From the IMG/VR virus record IMGVR_UViG_3300009703_003175, positions 1 through 23,011 of that record: 23,011 bases of DNA, one strand, 5' to 3'. The position numbers were made by a program, and so were the translations under genes. Numbering within the stretch: the first letter of the stretch is position 1; the number at the start of each line of letters is the position of its first letter. The notes below the pieces were generated by a model. The model was not told where the DNA came from. It did no database searches and saw nothing but the letters and a program-made list of their open reading frames with translations. Source of the stretch: a virus. Positions 1 to 7,422 of this stretch are shown piece after piece.

Positions 1-2
1 AA

Positions 3-575
3 ATGAAAGAACAAAAATTTATACTAACTGATATAGACGGAGTGTGTTTCGATTGGGCCAAACAATTTAGAAAGTTTCTTGCATATTATCATCCTACTGT
101 TGAACTTGAAGATCCAACTGCAAACTTTAAACATGTAAAACATATCATGGAAGAATTCTGTGTGTCTGCATGGATGGGTTGGTGTGAGCCGCTAAGAGAT
201 TCTGTGGAAATACTTTCAAAATTTAAACAAGAAGGTTATGAATTACATGCCTGCACTGCAATGGGTTTTGATCCATATGCTATTGCATTACGCAGAATTA
301 ATCTTGAAAGATTTTTTCCTAACATATTTTCTAGGGTGGACACAACTGAAATGGATGAACATGCAACCAAGTCAAATTGGTTGGAGCAATACAGAGATAA
401 AGATTGTGTTTGGGTTGAAGACAAATGGGCAAATGCATTATGTGGCGCACAAATGGGTATAAAAACATTTTTGATGCGACAACCTTATAACGCACAGTAC
501 AATGATTCAAGGATCACCAAGGTTGACAATTGGCAACAAGTATATTACTATATAAAAAACAATGACAGATATTAA
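3..575 (+). CDS. HAD-superfamily phosphatase (copy 1)
   Basis: This 190-aa protein is a probable HAD-fold phosphohydrolase acting on a phosphorylated small molecule in the cytoplasm. The N-terminus carries the DxDGV nucleophile motif (TDIDGV, residues 9-14). A CTA motif near residue 84 fits motif II, and a WVEDKWANA stretch near residue 137 fits the acidic motif IV. The length suits small 5'-nucleotidase-like HAD enzymes. A paralogue lies at 9120-9689 with the same order of motifs and a similar C-terminal HPYN/QPYN segment. The start is three bases from the window edge, so no ribosome site can be judged and an upstream start is possible. The last 14 nt overlap the next gene. The substrate is unknown: a nucleotide or a sugar phosphate (for example a KdsC-like role, given kdsA further on) would both fit. 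Confidence 0.85.
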   Translation: MKEQKFILTDIDGVCFDWAKQFRKFLAYYHPTVELEDPTANFKHVKHIMEEFCVSAWMGWCEPLRDSVEILSKFKQEGYELHACTAMGFDPYAIALRRINLERFFPNIFSRVDTTEMDEHATKSNWLEQYRDKDCVWVEDKWANALCGAQMGIKTFLMRQPYNAQYNDSRITKVDNWQQVYYYIKNNDRY

Positions 576-1292
576 AGTATTCATTGGCTGGGATTCAAGA
601 GAGGATATTGCCTTTCAAGTTGCCAAGCATTCAATACAAAAACACAATCCGATGTAAAAGTTTATCCACTAAAATTACCAACACTCCAACAACTTGGTAT
701 CTACACAAGAGGCGTTGATGCAAAAGCATCTACTGAATTTACATTTTCAAGATTTTTTGTGCCAATGCTGACAGGATACAAAGGTTGGGCATTGTTCATT
801 GATTGTGATTTTTTATGCACGACTGATATCAGCGAACTATTTAAACAAGCTAACGACAACTATGCAGTCATGGTTGCAAAACATGATTACACTCCTAAAG
901 AAGGCACTAAAATGGATGGCAAACAACAATTACCATATCCAAGGAAAAATTGGTCATCATGCATGTTATGGAACTGTGAACATCCTTCCAATAAATTGCT
1001 AGATCTTAATGCACTAAACACCAATGATGGATTATGGCATCATAGATTTGTCTGGTTAGCAGATCACGAAATTGGTCAAATATCTCATGAATGGAATTGG
1101 CTTACAGATTGGTATCAATCTCCTGCAGATGGACAACCTAAAATGCTTCACTACACAGAAGGTGGCCCTTGGTTTGAACATTTACAAAATGTTCCATATG
1201 CTCAAGAATGGCGTGATGCACATGGCGATTACAAATTGACTTTGCAAGATTCGGTGGAAGACAAAATAGCACGTGATGATGGTGGTTGGTAA
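562..1292 (+). CDS. GT-A glycosyltransferase, interrupted by a frameshift near 638-650
   Basis: This is a GT8-like glycosyltransferase of the kind with an N-terminal FIGWDSRE segment and an FSRFFVP segment, followed by an FIDCDF segment holding the metal-binding DxD (DCD). Reading starts at ATG 562 and overlaps the HAD gene by 14 nt, but meets TAA at 655. The homologous continuation (VKVYPLKLP and onward) is in another frame. A missing base in the A5 run at 638-642 or near 649-650 would restore one protein of about 243 aa. The longest intact piece with its own ATG is 759-1292 (177 aa), which keeps the DxD but lacks the N-terminal nucleotide-binding strand. No programmed-slippage heptamer is visible, so an assembly or sequencing error or a recent mutation is likely. 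The family call is firm; whether the product is active is not. Confidence 0.75.
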
Positions 1293-1306
1293 TATTTTGA
1301 GATCCA

Positions 1307-2005
1307 GTGATTATATCTCACAAGTATAAATTTATTTTTATAAAGACAGCTAAAACTGCAGGTTCAACTATTGAAACTCTTTTAAAGCCATACATCGATC
1401 AAACACAAGACATATCCTGTGGATCAGTTGTTTGGAAACATGGTCACAGGATTGAACCAACCGTGCCTTCCTACAACCTTCCAAAAGATAAAAGAATAGA
1501 CGCTCATATGAGTAGCAAAGACGTTTACGATATTTTTTTTGATTCCGTAAAACCAAAAGATTATTTTGTGTTTACAGTGGAAAGAAATAGTTATGACAAA
1601 TGTGTATCTCATTATTACTGGCACTGTAAACAAAAAATGATAGATAAAGGGCGGAATATAGATACTAGAAATTTTGAAGATTACATTCAAGACATTTATG
1701 ACACTAGAATGGACATGCCTAGCTGTTGGCATAGATATACCATTGATGATAAAATTGCTGTTGACAAAGTGTATCAGTACAACAACTTAGAATGTATATT
1801 CAAACATCTTAATAAAATGCATGGTTTGGATGTGGACTTAGATAAACTAAAAACAACAAAGGTGAAATCTAGTAATAGACCTAACGAATCGATAAAAAAA
1901 TATTACCAAAAGGGCCGTTTATCATATAGAAAAAGTCATCCAAAAAAAATTGTAGAGTGGATCTGTAAGAAAGAGATAAAATACTTTAACTATGGAATCA
2001 ATTAG
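1307..2005 (+). CDS. Sulfotransferase family protein (GTG start)
   Basis: This 232-aa protein resembles the carbohydrate/family 2 sulfotransferases, which move sulfate from PAPS to a sugar hydroxyl. The 5'-phosphosulfate loop is KTAKTAGST (residues 13-21) directly after the first strand. The 3'-phosphate-binding motif is TVERNSYDKCVSHY (about residues 90-103), with the usual Arg and Ser. The only sensible start is GTG at 1307; the next in-frame ATG is far inside and would remove the loop. The last 14 nt overlap the oxygenase gene. It sits among sugar-decorating enzymes, so sulfation of a glycan is the natural reading. The acceptor is unknown, and PAPS would have to come from the host because no sulfate-activation gene is present here. 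Confidence 0.82.
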   Translation: MIISHKYKFIFIKTAKTAGSTIETLLKPYIDQTQDISCGSVVWKHGHRIEPTVPSYNLPKDKRIDAHMSSKDVYDIFFDSVKPKDYFVFTVERNSYDKCVSHYYWHCKQKMIDKGRNIDTRNFEDYIQDIYDTRMDMPSCWHRYTIDDKIAVDKVYQYNNLECIFKHLNKMHGLDVDLDKLKTTKVKSSNRPNESIKKYYQKGRLSYRKSHPKKIVEWICKKEIKYFNYGIN

Positions 2006-2726
2006 TGTCATACAAAATATAACAAAAGTAAACAAAGATCCCTATCCGCATGTAATTACAGAAGAAGCACTCCCACAAAAATATATAAATGAACTACAAA
2101 GCACTCTACCTGGCGCTTACATTGATAGCAAACCATTTTCAGAAGTAGATCCTTCACAAAGAATTAAGTGGAATATTTTAGTGGAAGATAACTGGCCTAT
2201 AGCAAACATTTGGAAGGACTTTTTTGCATATCATACCTCAAGAGAATATTTCAATGCAGTTTGTAATTTGTTTGAACCTTGGTGGGATAACATGCCAGTA
2301 CAACCAAACAAAATACATTTGGATGAAAGGAAAGGAAAAAAAGAATTTTTTACTGCATATACTGAAACACAATTTGTAAGACACAGAGTTATGCCAGAAG
2401 GCAAAACAACTAGAACAGCACATTTAGATAATGGCATGGAGATATATGCTGGACTTTTATATTTTAGACACAAAAACGATACAAGTAAAGGTGGTGGTTT
2501 TAACATACATAGTGGAAATCCCCAACCCAAGTTTGATAGAAAAAATAATAATGAAGTACAAAATCCAGGACCTATAGTTGCAACGTGTCCCTATAAAACA
2601 AATACATTTGCAATGTTTTGGAATACACGTAACGCGGTACATTCTGTTGAACCAAGACACAATGCACAACACGAACGCTGGTCAATTAATATTATAGGAA
2701 GATATAACACCAGAAGGATGTGGTGA
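1992..2726 (+). CDS. 2-oxoglutarate/Fe(II)-dependent oxygenase-like protein
   Basis: This 244-aa protein fits the double-stranded beta-helix oxygenases, which use Fe(II) and 2-oxoglutarate to hydroxylate a substrate. The iron triad can be read as H144-L-D146 (in RTAHLDNG) and H217 (in NAVHSVEP). R229 in ERWSINI is in the right place to bind 2-oxoglutarate. Proteins of this size and layout are common in T4-like marine phages, often annotated as prolyl-hydroxylase-like. The start ATG lies inside the sulfotransferase end (14-nt overlap), and the stop shares a base with the next start (TGATG). The substrate is not visible. Placed between a sulfotransferase and a methyltransferase, it may hydroxylate a sugar or peptide. 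Confidence 0.78.
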   Translation: MESISVIQNITKVNKDPYPHVITEEALPQKYINELQSTLPGAYIDSKPFSEVDPSQRIKWNILVEDNWPIANIWKDFFAYHTSREYFNAVCNLFEPWWDNMPVQPNKIHLDERKGKKEFFTAYTETQFVRHRVMPEGKTTRTAHLDNGMEIYAGLLYFRHKNDTSKGGGFNIHSGNPQPKFDRKNNNEVQNPGPIVATCPYKTNTFAMFWNTRNAVHSVEPRHNAQHERWSINIIGRYNTRRMW

Positions 2727-3316
2727 TGCACAATAAATCCAAGATCCAAATATACAGGGATCAGTACAATTTTTGTAAACCTTATATTAGCAAATTCAAC
2801 ACAGCACTAGACATTGGATGCGATTTTCTCGAATGGAGTATTGTGATGATTGACGACTTTGAAGCAGTAAAGGCATTTGATTTCCGGCCAAAAACTAAAG
2901 GCATAAAAAAATTTTTTAGGAGATATAATAAAGCCTATAAAAAACATCCAAATATAAAATTGTATAAACATGGCCTTGCGGAAAAACGAGTTACAAGATA
3001 TACTAAGCCTGGAGTTGGAAGAATTAAAGGTACAGAAAAGTCTGAAGGAAGCAGTTGGTGGCCAGTCAAATTGCATACATTAGATTCATTCGATTTTACT
3101 AATGTTGACTTTATTAAACTAGACTGTGATGGTTATGAGGAAAAAATTTTGCAAGGTGGCGAACAAACTATCAAGAATAATAAGCCTGTAATATTTTGCG
3201 AACTACAACCTCAAAGATGCAATTCACATGGCTGGTTAACTAATCATGGTTACAAACTTGCAGATACATATTTTTTGGATGGTGAACCACATGATGGTTT
3301 ATACATAATCTACTAA
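2726..3316 (+). CDS. FkbM-type SAM methyltransferase (copy 1)
   Basis: This 196-aa class I methyltransferase probably O-methylates a sugar. The SAM-binding loop is ALDIGCD (residues 27-33), the acidic end of strand 2 is FDFR (about 51-54), and the FkbM signature KLDCDGYE is at about 121-128, followed by FCEL. The start is set at ATG 2726, not the in-frame GTG codons at 2720 and 2723. An AGAAGG site at 2712-2717 is 8 nt from this ATG but only 2 nt from the first GTG, and TGATG coupling with the oxygenase supports the same choice. A second FkbM-type protein is at 12999-13634. The gene ends one base before the asparagine synthetase start. Confidence 0.85.
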   Translation: MHNKSKIQIYRDQYNFCKPYISKFNTALDIGCDFLEWSIVMIDDFEAVKAFDFRPKTKGIKKFFRRYNKAYKKHPNIKLYKHGLAEKRVTRYTKPGVGRIKGTEKSEGSSWWPVKLHTLDSFDFTNVDFIKLDCDGYEEKILQGGEQTIKNNKPVIFCELQPQRCNSHGWLTNHGYKLADTYFLDGEPHDGLYIIY

Positions 3317-3317
3317 C

Positions 3318-4964
3318 ATGTGTGGAGTATACGGAATAACCTGTAGAGATGAAAAATTTATTAGAGATTACATCACCACTTGTTCATACAGAGGGCCCGA
3401 TGGATCAGGCATATGGGCAAATGATGATATCACCCTTGGACATAACCTATTAGCAATAACTTCACAACCTGATCATGGCAAACAACCATGGCACACCAAT
3501 AATGGCAATGTGTTAATATACAATGGCGAAATATTCAACTACAAAGAGTTAGTAACAAAATATAACCTTACATTGCAAACAAGTTGTGACACCGAACTGT
3601 TAGCACACCTATTAGATACAATCGGAATAGATTGTGTAGGACAAATTGATTCAATGCATGCCTTTGCACTATACAATGTTAAAGATCAAACCATTATCCT
3701 AAGTAGAGATCACGCAGGCATAAAGCCTTTGTTTTATGCAGAAACATCAGATGGATTAATATTTGGATCTGAAATTAAAGGCATGCTTGATCGTGTGCCA
3801 AACGCAAGATGTATAGATGATCTAGCTGCCGCGGCTATGTCATATTCTGGATTAAATGTTACAAGAAACACAATGTTTTGTAATATTAAAAAAGTGTTAC
3901 CTGGAGAAACTTTGGTGTACAGTATACATCATAAAAAGTTTATTCAAAACCATCGAACTACAATTACTCCACAATCAAATGGACTACTTGACCATAAAGA
4001 ATTTAGACATGAAGCACACCAAACTGTTAAAATGTGTACACTTGGCATTAGGAAATTCGGCATGTTTTTATCTGGTGGAATAGATTCCACTTTGGTTGCA
4101 TATGAATTAAAAAAAATATTAGGAGAACTTGATTCATTTACTAACGAAATGAATCCAAATGTAATTATTGGTGAAAATTTTAATGATGATGCAAATTGTG
4201 CCAAACGATTTGCACAGGATCTAAATCTTAATCATAATCCTATTGTTATTACTCCTGATACAATAGAACAATGTTGGGCAGATGCAATGCACACAATGGA
4301 ACAGCCAGTTTACAACATGAGCATGCCTATGTACTATTATTCAAATAAGTTTTTAAGCAACAAAGGTGTTGTGGTTACAATGGCCGGAGACATGGGAGAT
4401 GAACTATTGGGAGGATATCCTAAATATTGGAAGTTGCGTAATGATCCACCTAAGTCTTTCAGGGACATGATATGGAGATGGATGCATAGAATCAAAAGGC
4501 CTATCAAACTTACAAGTAAAATTGATGCTAACACAATACATGAAGAACTATGCAAAACTATTCCGGATCAATTATGGAATCCAAAAGATCCTATTAATTC
4601 ATATATGGCCGTTGACTGTATTACACAAGTACCAGAAGAATTTTTTTCTCGCAATGATCAGTTTGGTATGAGATTTTCAATGGAGGGGAGATTTCCATTG
4701 GCCACAAAACGTTTTATGAAATATTGTTTGGATATAAATTCTGATTATAAGATGGGTAAAGATAAATCGGATACAAAACTTCCTACAAAATTGGCCTACA
4801 AAAATATTCTTCCTCACTACATCATTGACAAAATGAAAACAGGTTGGACAGTCCCATTAATATACTGGATCAGCAATCATAAAAATTTAGAAACACTTGC
4901 AATGAAATACATGCAAGGCAATGACTGTCTTAAAGACACAGTAAAAATGGACAATTGGGATTAA
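3318..4964 (+). CDS. asnB: Glutamine-hydrolysing asparagine synthetase-like amidotransferase
   Basis: The 548-aa protein has both halves of class II asparagine synthetases. The N-terminal glutaminase starts with MCGVYG, giving catalytic Cys2 after Met removal, with RGPDG (25-29), NGEIFN (69-74) and DTEL (91-94). The synthetase half has the PP-loop SGGIDS (252-257) for ATP. The reaction is amidation of aspartate or, in glycan clusters, of an acidic sugar. Lying beside sulfo- and methyltransferases, it may amidate a uronic acid; this is inference. The end is odd: TAA at 4962-4964 is followed by 21 sense codons in the same frame (to a stop at 5030). These encode a Trp-rich segment (SWMMRSWAHYY) that resembles the last helix of this family. 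The protein is therefore probably short by one helix through a premature stop or a base error. Confidence 0.93.
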   Translation: MCGVYGITCRDEKFIRDYITTCSYRGPDGSGIWANDDITLGHNLLAITSQPDHGKQPWHTNNGNVLIYNGEIFNYKELVTKYNLTLQTSCDTELLAHLLDTIGIDCVGQIDSMHAFALYNVKDQTIILSRDHAGIKPLFYAETSDGLIFGSEIKGMLDRVPNARCIDDLAAAAMSYSGLNVTRNTMFCNIKKVLPGETLVYSIHHKKFIQNHRTTITPQSNGLLDHKEFRHEAHQTVKMCTLGIRKFGMFLSGGIDSTLVAYELKKILGELDSFTNEMNPNVIIGENFNDDANCAKRFAQDLNLNHNPIVITPDTIEQCWADAMHTMEQPVYNMSMPMYYYSNKFLSNKGVVVTMAGDMGDELLGGYPKYWKLRNDPPKSFRDMIWRWMHRIKRPIKLTSKIDANTIHEELCKTIPDQLWNPKDPINSYMAVDCITQVPEEFFSRNDQFGMRFSMEGRFPLATKRFMKYCLDINSDYKMGKDKSDTKLPTKLAYKNILPHYIIDKMKTGWTVPLIYWISNHKNLETLAMKYMQGNDCLKDTVKMDNWD

Positions 4965-5011
4965 AAGAAAACAAAGATAGTAAGTTGGATGATGCGTTCA
5001 TGGGCACACTA

Positions 5012-5809
5012 CTATCGAATGCAGTTGTAAGCATAACCAGAAGCCATTTCTGATAATGTAAACTGCTGATGTGCTAGATGCCATAACCAAGGTTCACGAT
5101 CAGGGTAGTCTAAACTTTCTATCATATCAATTTTATTTGCTACAGGATACGCCGCACATTCATTACCACATACCACAGGAATACCCATACATATGGCTTT
5201 TACAGCAACCATTGAATTGAAGGTTATTACACAGTAGGCATTTTTAAGATCTTCCTCTAGTGGTTTTTGACTTTTGTGTTTGTCAAATCCACTTAGTTGC
5301 GTAAGTCCGTTGACTGTTTTTACTTGTGGGTTCATAGGCTTATCTCTCACTACGATTTCTCTGCTTGTTTGCTGTTTTAAGGCGTCTAGCACACCGTTGA
5401 GCCATTGTTGTGCATCAAAGAACCACTCTATTGCTCCTGTAGGTGGACATACTATAATTTGTGTGCCAGTTGTTTGCCATGGCGCAAGATCTTGTGCAAA
5501 ATATTTTTCATATCTATCAGGCGTTTGCTCTGTGATACTAGAATTTGTGTGTGCATTTTTGGTTATTCTATACCAATTTGTTTTGTTGTTATGTCCCGGC
5601 AAAAAATATGCATGATCACAGAAGTAATATGTGTGACCTTTGCGTTTCATCATATCACCTGAACCTCTCAGTATGCCCCAGTAAAAATATTCGTCATCAA
5701 TCATAGGTTGATCGTTCGGAATAGGGTCTATAATTTTTCCATTAGTGCCTTTAGCCCAATGTTGCACAATGCCTTCTGTGGCTTTACGCATGGTCCTAAC
5801 GCAACGCAT
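5012..5809 (-). CDS. GT-B glycosyltransferase, capsule/Kdo-transferase-like (copy A)
   Basis: This is a paralogue of the upstream gene 5796-6587 and more distantly of 7423-8409 and 16708-17562. Shared features are a strand ending in VVRDKP (the place of RPHP in the other pair), a TFNSMVAVKAICMGIPVVC segment (NS...A...G.PV), and a C-terminal YPDREPWLWHLAHQQFTLSEMASG block. These resemble the nucleotide-sugar-binding half of capsule-synthesis GT-B proteins. The frame is open back to 5851, but AAGGA on the minus strand (5816-5820) is 6 nt before ATG 5809, giving a 14-nt overlap with the previous gene. ATG 5812 or 5791 remain possible. It is the last gene of a three-gene minus-strand unit and converges with the asparagine synthetase-like gene. 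Donor and acceptor are unknown. Confidence 0.72.
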   Translation of the reverse strand: MRCVRTMRKATEGIVQHWAKGTNGKIIDPIPNDQPMIDDEYFYWGILRGSGDMMKRKGHTYYFCDHAYFLPGHNNKTNWYRITKNAHTNSSITEQTPDRYEKYFAQDLAPWQTTGTQIIVCPPTGAIEWFFDAQQWLNGVLDALKQQTSREIVVRDKPMNPQVKTVNGLTQLSGFDKHKSQKPLEEDLKNAYCVITFNSMVAVKAICMGIPVVCGNECAAYPVANKIDMIESLDYPDREPWLWHLAHQQFTLSEMASGYAYNCIR

Positions 5810-6587
5810 CATACATCCTTTCGAACATGTCTTTAAATAGGCCCGATTCAATTTCTTCTTGCGTGTATTGATGCCAACTCAGTGTGGCCAACCAATCTTC
5901 ACGGTTGTCTGGATGCAGTGGTGTGCCAAAATTTTGTATAGTCTGCGATACAGGACTTGCAGGACAACGAGCATGGCAGTAAACAGGAATGCCTTCAATC
6001 AAGGCATCAATGGAGACCATAGAGCATGAAGTAACCACACAGTGTGCATTCTCAAGATCATCTGCAAGCGGTACATCAGCATATGCAGGTCCACTCTTAC
6101 CGTTTTTCCTTGGCTTATGTCTTACTTTAATTGGCATATCAGTTTTTGTGCGTAACCATGCAACAGTTTGCTGTTCCCAATCCCGCTGGCCAACGTAAGA
6201 ATTAATTGTATTAGAAGATGGTGCAACTAAAATATAATCACCTTTATTTTTCCTCCATGGCTTTATATTGATGTGTTGTATCCTATTACGCGGAAGATTT
6301 GGATAAACTTCCGTTACATGTATATCACTAAAACATATTCTCCAAAAATATTCTCCTTGCGGATTGACTGCCTCTTTCAAAGGATTCCATCTACCCCAAT
6401 ATGGCATGTCGCAAAATAACCAAGGCTGTTTGTTGTTTTTTAGATCTATTGCTCTATCATAGTTTCCCACAGCTAGTCCCCACATTGTTGGTATTCCTTT
6501 ATCATGATGATATTTCATTAAGGGTTTTAGTGTATACCACGCTTTTGAATCAGGCCCGTGACGATTGTTAATAATTTTAAGTTTCAC
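5796..6587 (-). CDS. GT-B glycosyltransferase, capsule/Kdo-transferase-like (copy B)
   Basis: This 263-aa protein belongs to the same four-member GT-B family. It has VRHKPRK near the middle, SCSMVSIDALIEGIPVYC (nucleotide-sugar-site helix and G.PV turn), and a C-terminal HPDNREDWLATLSWHQYTQEEIESG block matching PDR..WL...S...W...EI..G in the paralogues. The start is GTG at 6587, joined to the stop of the preceding GT-A gene by a 4-nt GTGA overlap, so translation is probably coupled. A small hairpin covers this start. The same GT-A then GT-B order with a 4-nt overlap recurs at 15920-17562 on the other strand. No signal peptide or membrane segment is visible, so it should act at the cytoplasmic face. 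Confidence 0.78.
   Translation of the reverse strand: MKLKIINNRHGPDSKAWYTLKPLMKYHHDKGIPTMWGLAVGNYDRAIDLKNNKQPWLFCDMPYWGRWNPLKEAVNPQGEYFWRICFSDIHVTEVYPNLPRNRIQHINIKPWRKNKGDYILVAPSSNTINSYVGQRDWEQQTVAWLRTKTDMPIKVRHKPRKNGKSGPAYADVPLADDLENAHCVVTSCSMVSIDALIEGIPVYCHARCPASPVSQTIQNFGTPLHPDNREDWLATLSWHQYTQEEIESGLFKDMFERMYDALR
5816..5820 (-). promoter_or_regulatory. Ribosome binding site deciding the start at 5809
   Basis: The minus strand reads AAGGA here, 6 nt before ATG 5809 and 3 nt before ATG 5812. It supports an internal start instead of the longest frame from 5851, which would overlap the upstream gene by 56 nt. Confidence 0.5.
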
Positions 6588-7396
6588 TGGATTTTATTCC
6601 AGTAATCGTTTTCATGCTTGATATAAATGTCAGTGCGTTTAGAATGGCCATCTATTTTTCTTTTGCCTTTTAAATGATCCATGTAAGCTCCTAATGGTGA
6701 ATTTATAAACACATGAACCCCAGGCCGATGTGGATGATCTTTAGATATATTGAAAGATTGCATGCCTTGACTTGTGTATTTTTGTAGCAACACCCAAAAT
6801 AGAAAGGAGTCATGATATTCATTTTCTTTAAACAATGAATCTGTCTGATACATATTTTGCCAATCCTCCATAAAATGCTTATTGTAATTAGATCGGGTGT
6901 CGTAGATTACAAACCCACACTCAGGATAAATTTTTTGTCTGCCTAGATATGCACAATAATGATCTTCTGGTAAGAGGCTCTCAATGAAACTTTCTGGAAC
7001 AGGTGAGTGGGTAACAACATCTGCATCCAACCAGACAACTAAGTCTGAGTCAGCATTGAGAGCCGCATGTGATACACAATATGATTTATGTGAAAATTTT
7101 ACAGCGTCCCACAAATATGAACGTTTGGGTTTTTTTTCTGTGCCTGGCTTTCGTCCATTAGCGTATGGATTGTTTGCATGTCTTTGTTTGAACACTCCAA
7201 GTTGGGGACATGCTTCATTAAGATCGATCCATTGGATTCTTTCACTATTATTTTTTTCAGTTGGTAATTGTTCATAGTAAACTTTTAATTTAATATTTTC
7301 TGGCCAATGTTTGTCAAATGTGTCTATCATTTTTTCACCATAATGATGATATCCAGCGTTTGACATAGTCGTGATAACCGTAATTGATGTTGGCAT
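6584..7396 (-). CDS. GT-A glycosyltransferase (pair member 1)
   Basis: This 270-aa protein has a GT-A layout: an N-terminal strand (ITVITTMSNAGYHHYG), a metal-binding WLDADV with DAD at 124-126, then YLGR (150-153), ECGFVIYD (159-166), HDSF (195-198) and a distinctive YMDHLKG (238-244). The paralogue at 15920-16711 shares HWP, DAD, LGR, GF, DSF and GDYMDHLKG in the same order, so the two clearly have one origin. It is the first gene of the minus-strand unit, and its ATG is only 26 nt from the divergent ATG at 7423. No Shine-Dalgarno sequence is seen in front. Sugar and acceptor are unknown. Confidence 0.82.
   Translation of the reverse strand: MPTSITVITTMSNAGYHHYGEKMIDTFDKHWPENIKLKVYYEQLPTEKNNSERIQWIDLNEACPQLGVFKQRHANNPYANGRKPGTEKKPKRSYLWDAVKFSHKSYCVSHAALNADSDLVVWLDADVVTHSPVPESFIESLLPEDHYCAYLGRQKIYPECGFVIYDTRSNYNKHFMEDWQNMYQTDSLFKENEYHDSFLFWVLLQKYTSQGMQSFNISKDHPHRPGVHVFINSPLGAYMDHLKGKRKIDGHSKRTDIYIKHENDYWNKIQ
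6586..6603 (-). repeat. Inverted repeat over the GTG start of the downstream GT-B gene
   Basis: ACTGGA and TCCAGT are separated by six A/T bases and form a perfect 6-bp stem that includes part of the GTG start at 6587. In the mRNA it would hide that start until ribosomes finishing the upstream gene open it, which suits translational coupling. A stem this short can occur by chance. Confidence 0.3.
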
Positions 7397-7422
7397 GCTA
7401 ATGACTATTTAAATAGCATATA
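7397..7422. promoter_or_regulatory. Divergent intergenic region with a 12-bp palindrome
   Basis: The 26 nt between two divergent start codons hold CTATTTAAATAG (7405-7416), a perfect palindrome. Each strand contains TTTAAATA, one base from the T4 late promoter box TATAAATA. It could therefore drive transcription both ways as a shared late promoter. Start codons lie 8 nt (minus) and 6 nt (plus) from the palindrome, so leaders would be almost absent. A CATATAAT box (7417-7424) overlaps the plus-strand ATG. Confidence 0.4.

Noticed and set aside
1424-1732. 102-aa open frame on the minus strand
   Set aside because: It is antisense to the sulfotransferase gene, whose motifs are convincing; a product of A/T-rich composition.
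4965-5011. Bidirectional terminator between the convergent genes
   Set aside because: No stable inverted repeat with a T run was found in these 47 nt.
5810-5851. Longer start (5851) for the minus-strand GT-B gene ending at 5012
   Set aside because: It gives a 56-nt overlap and a Cys-rich N-terminus with no counterpart in the paralogues. An AAGGA site fits ATG 5809.
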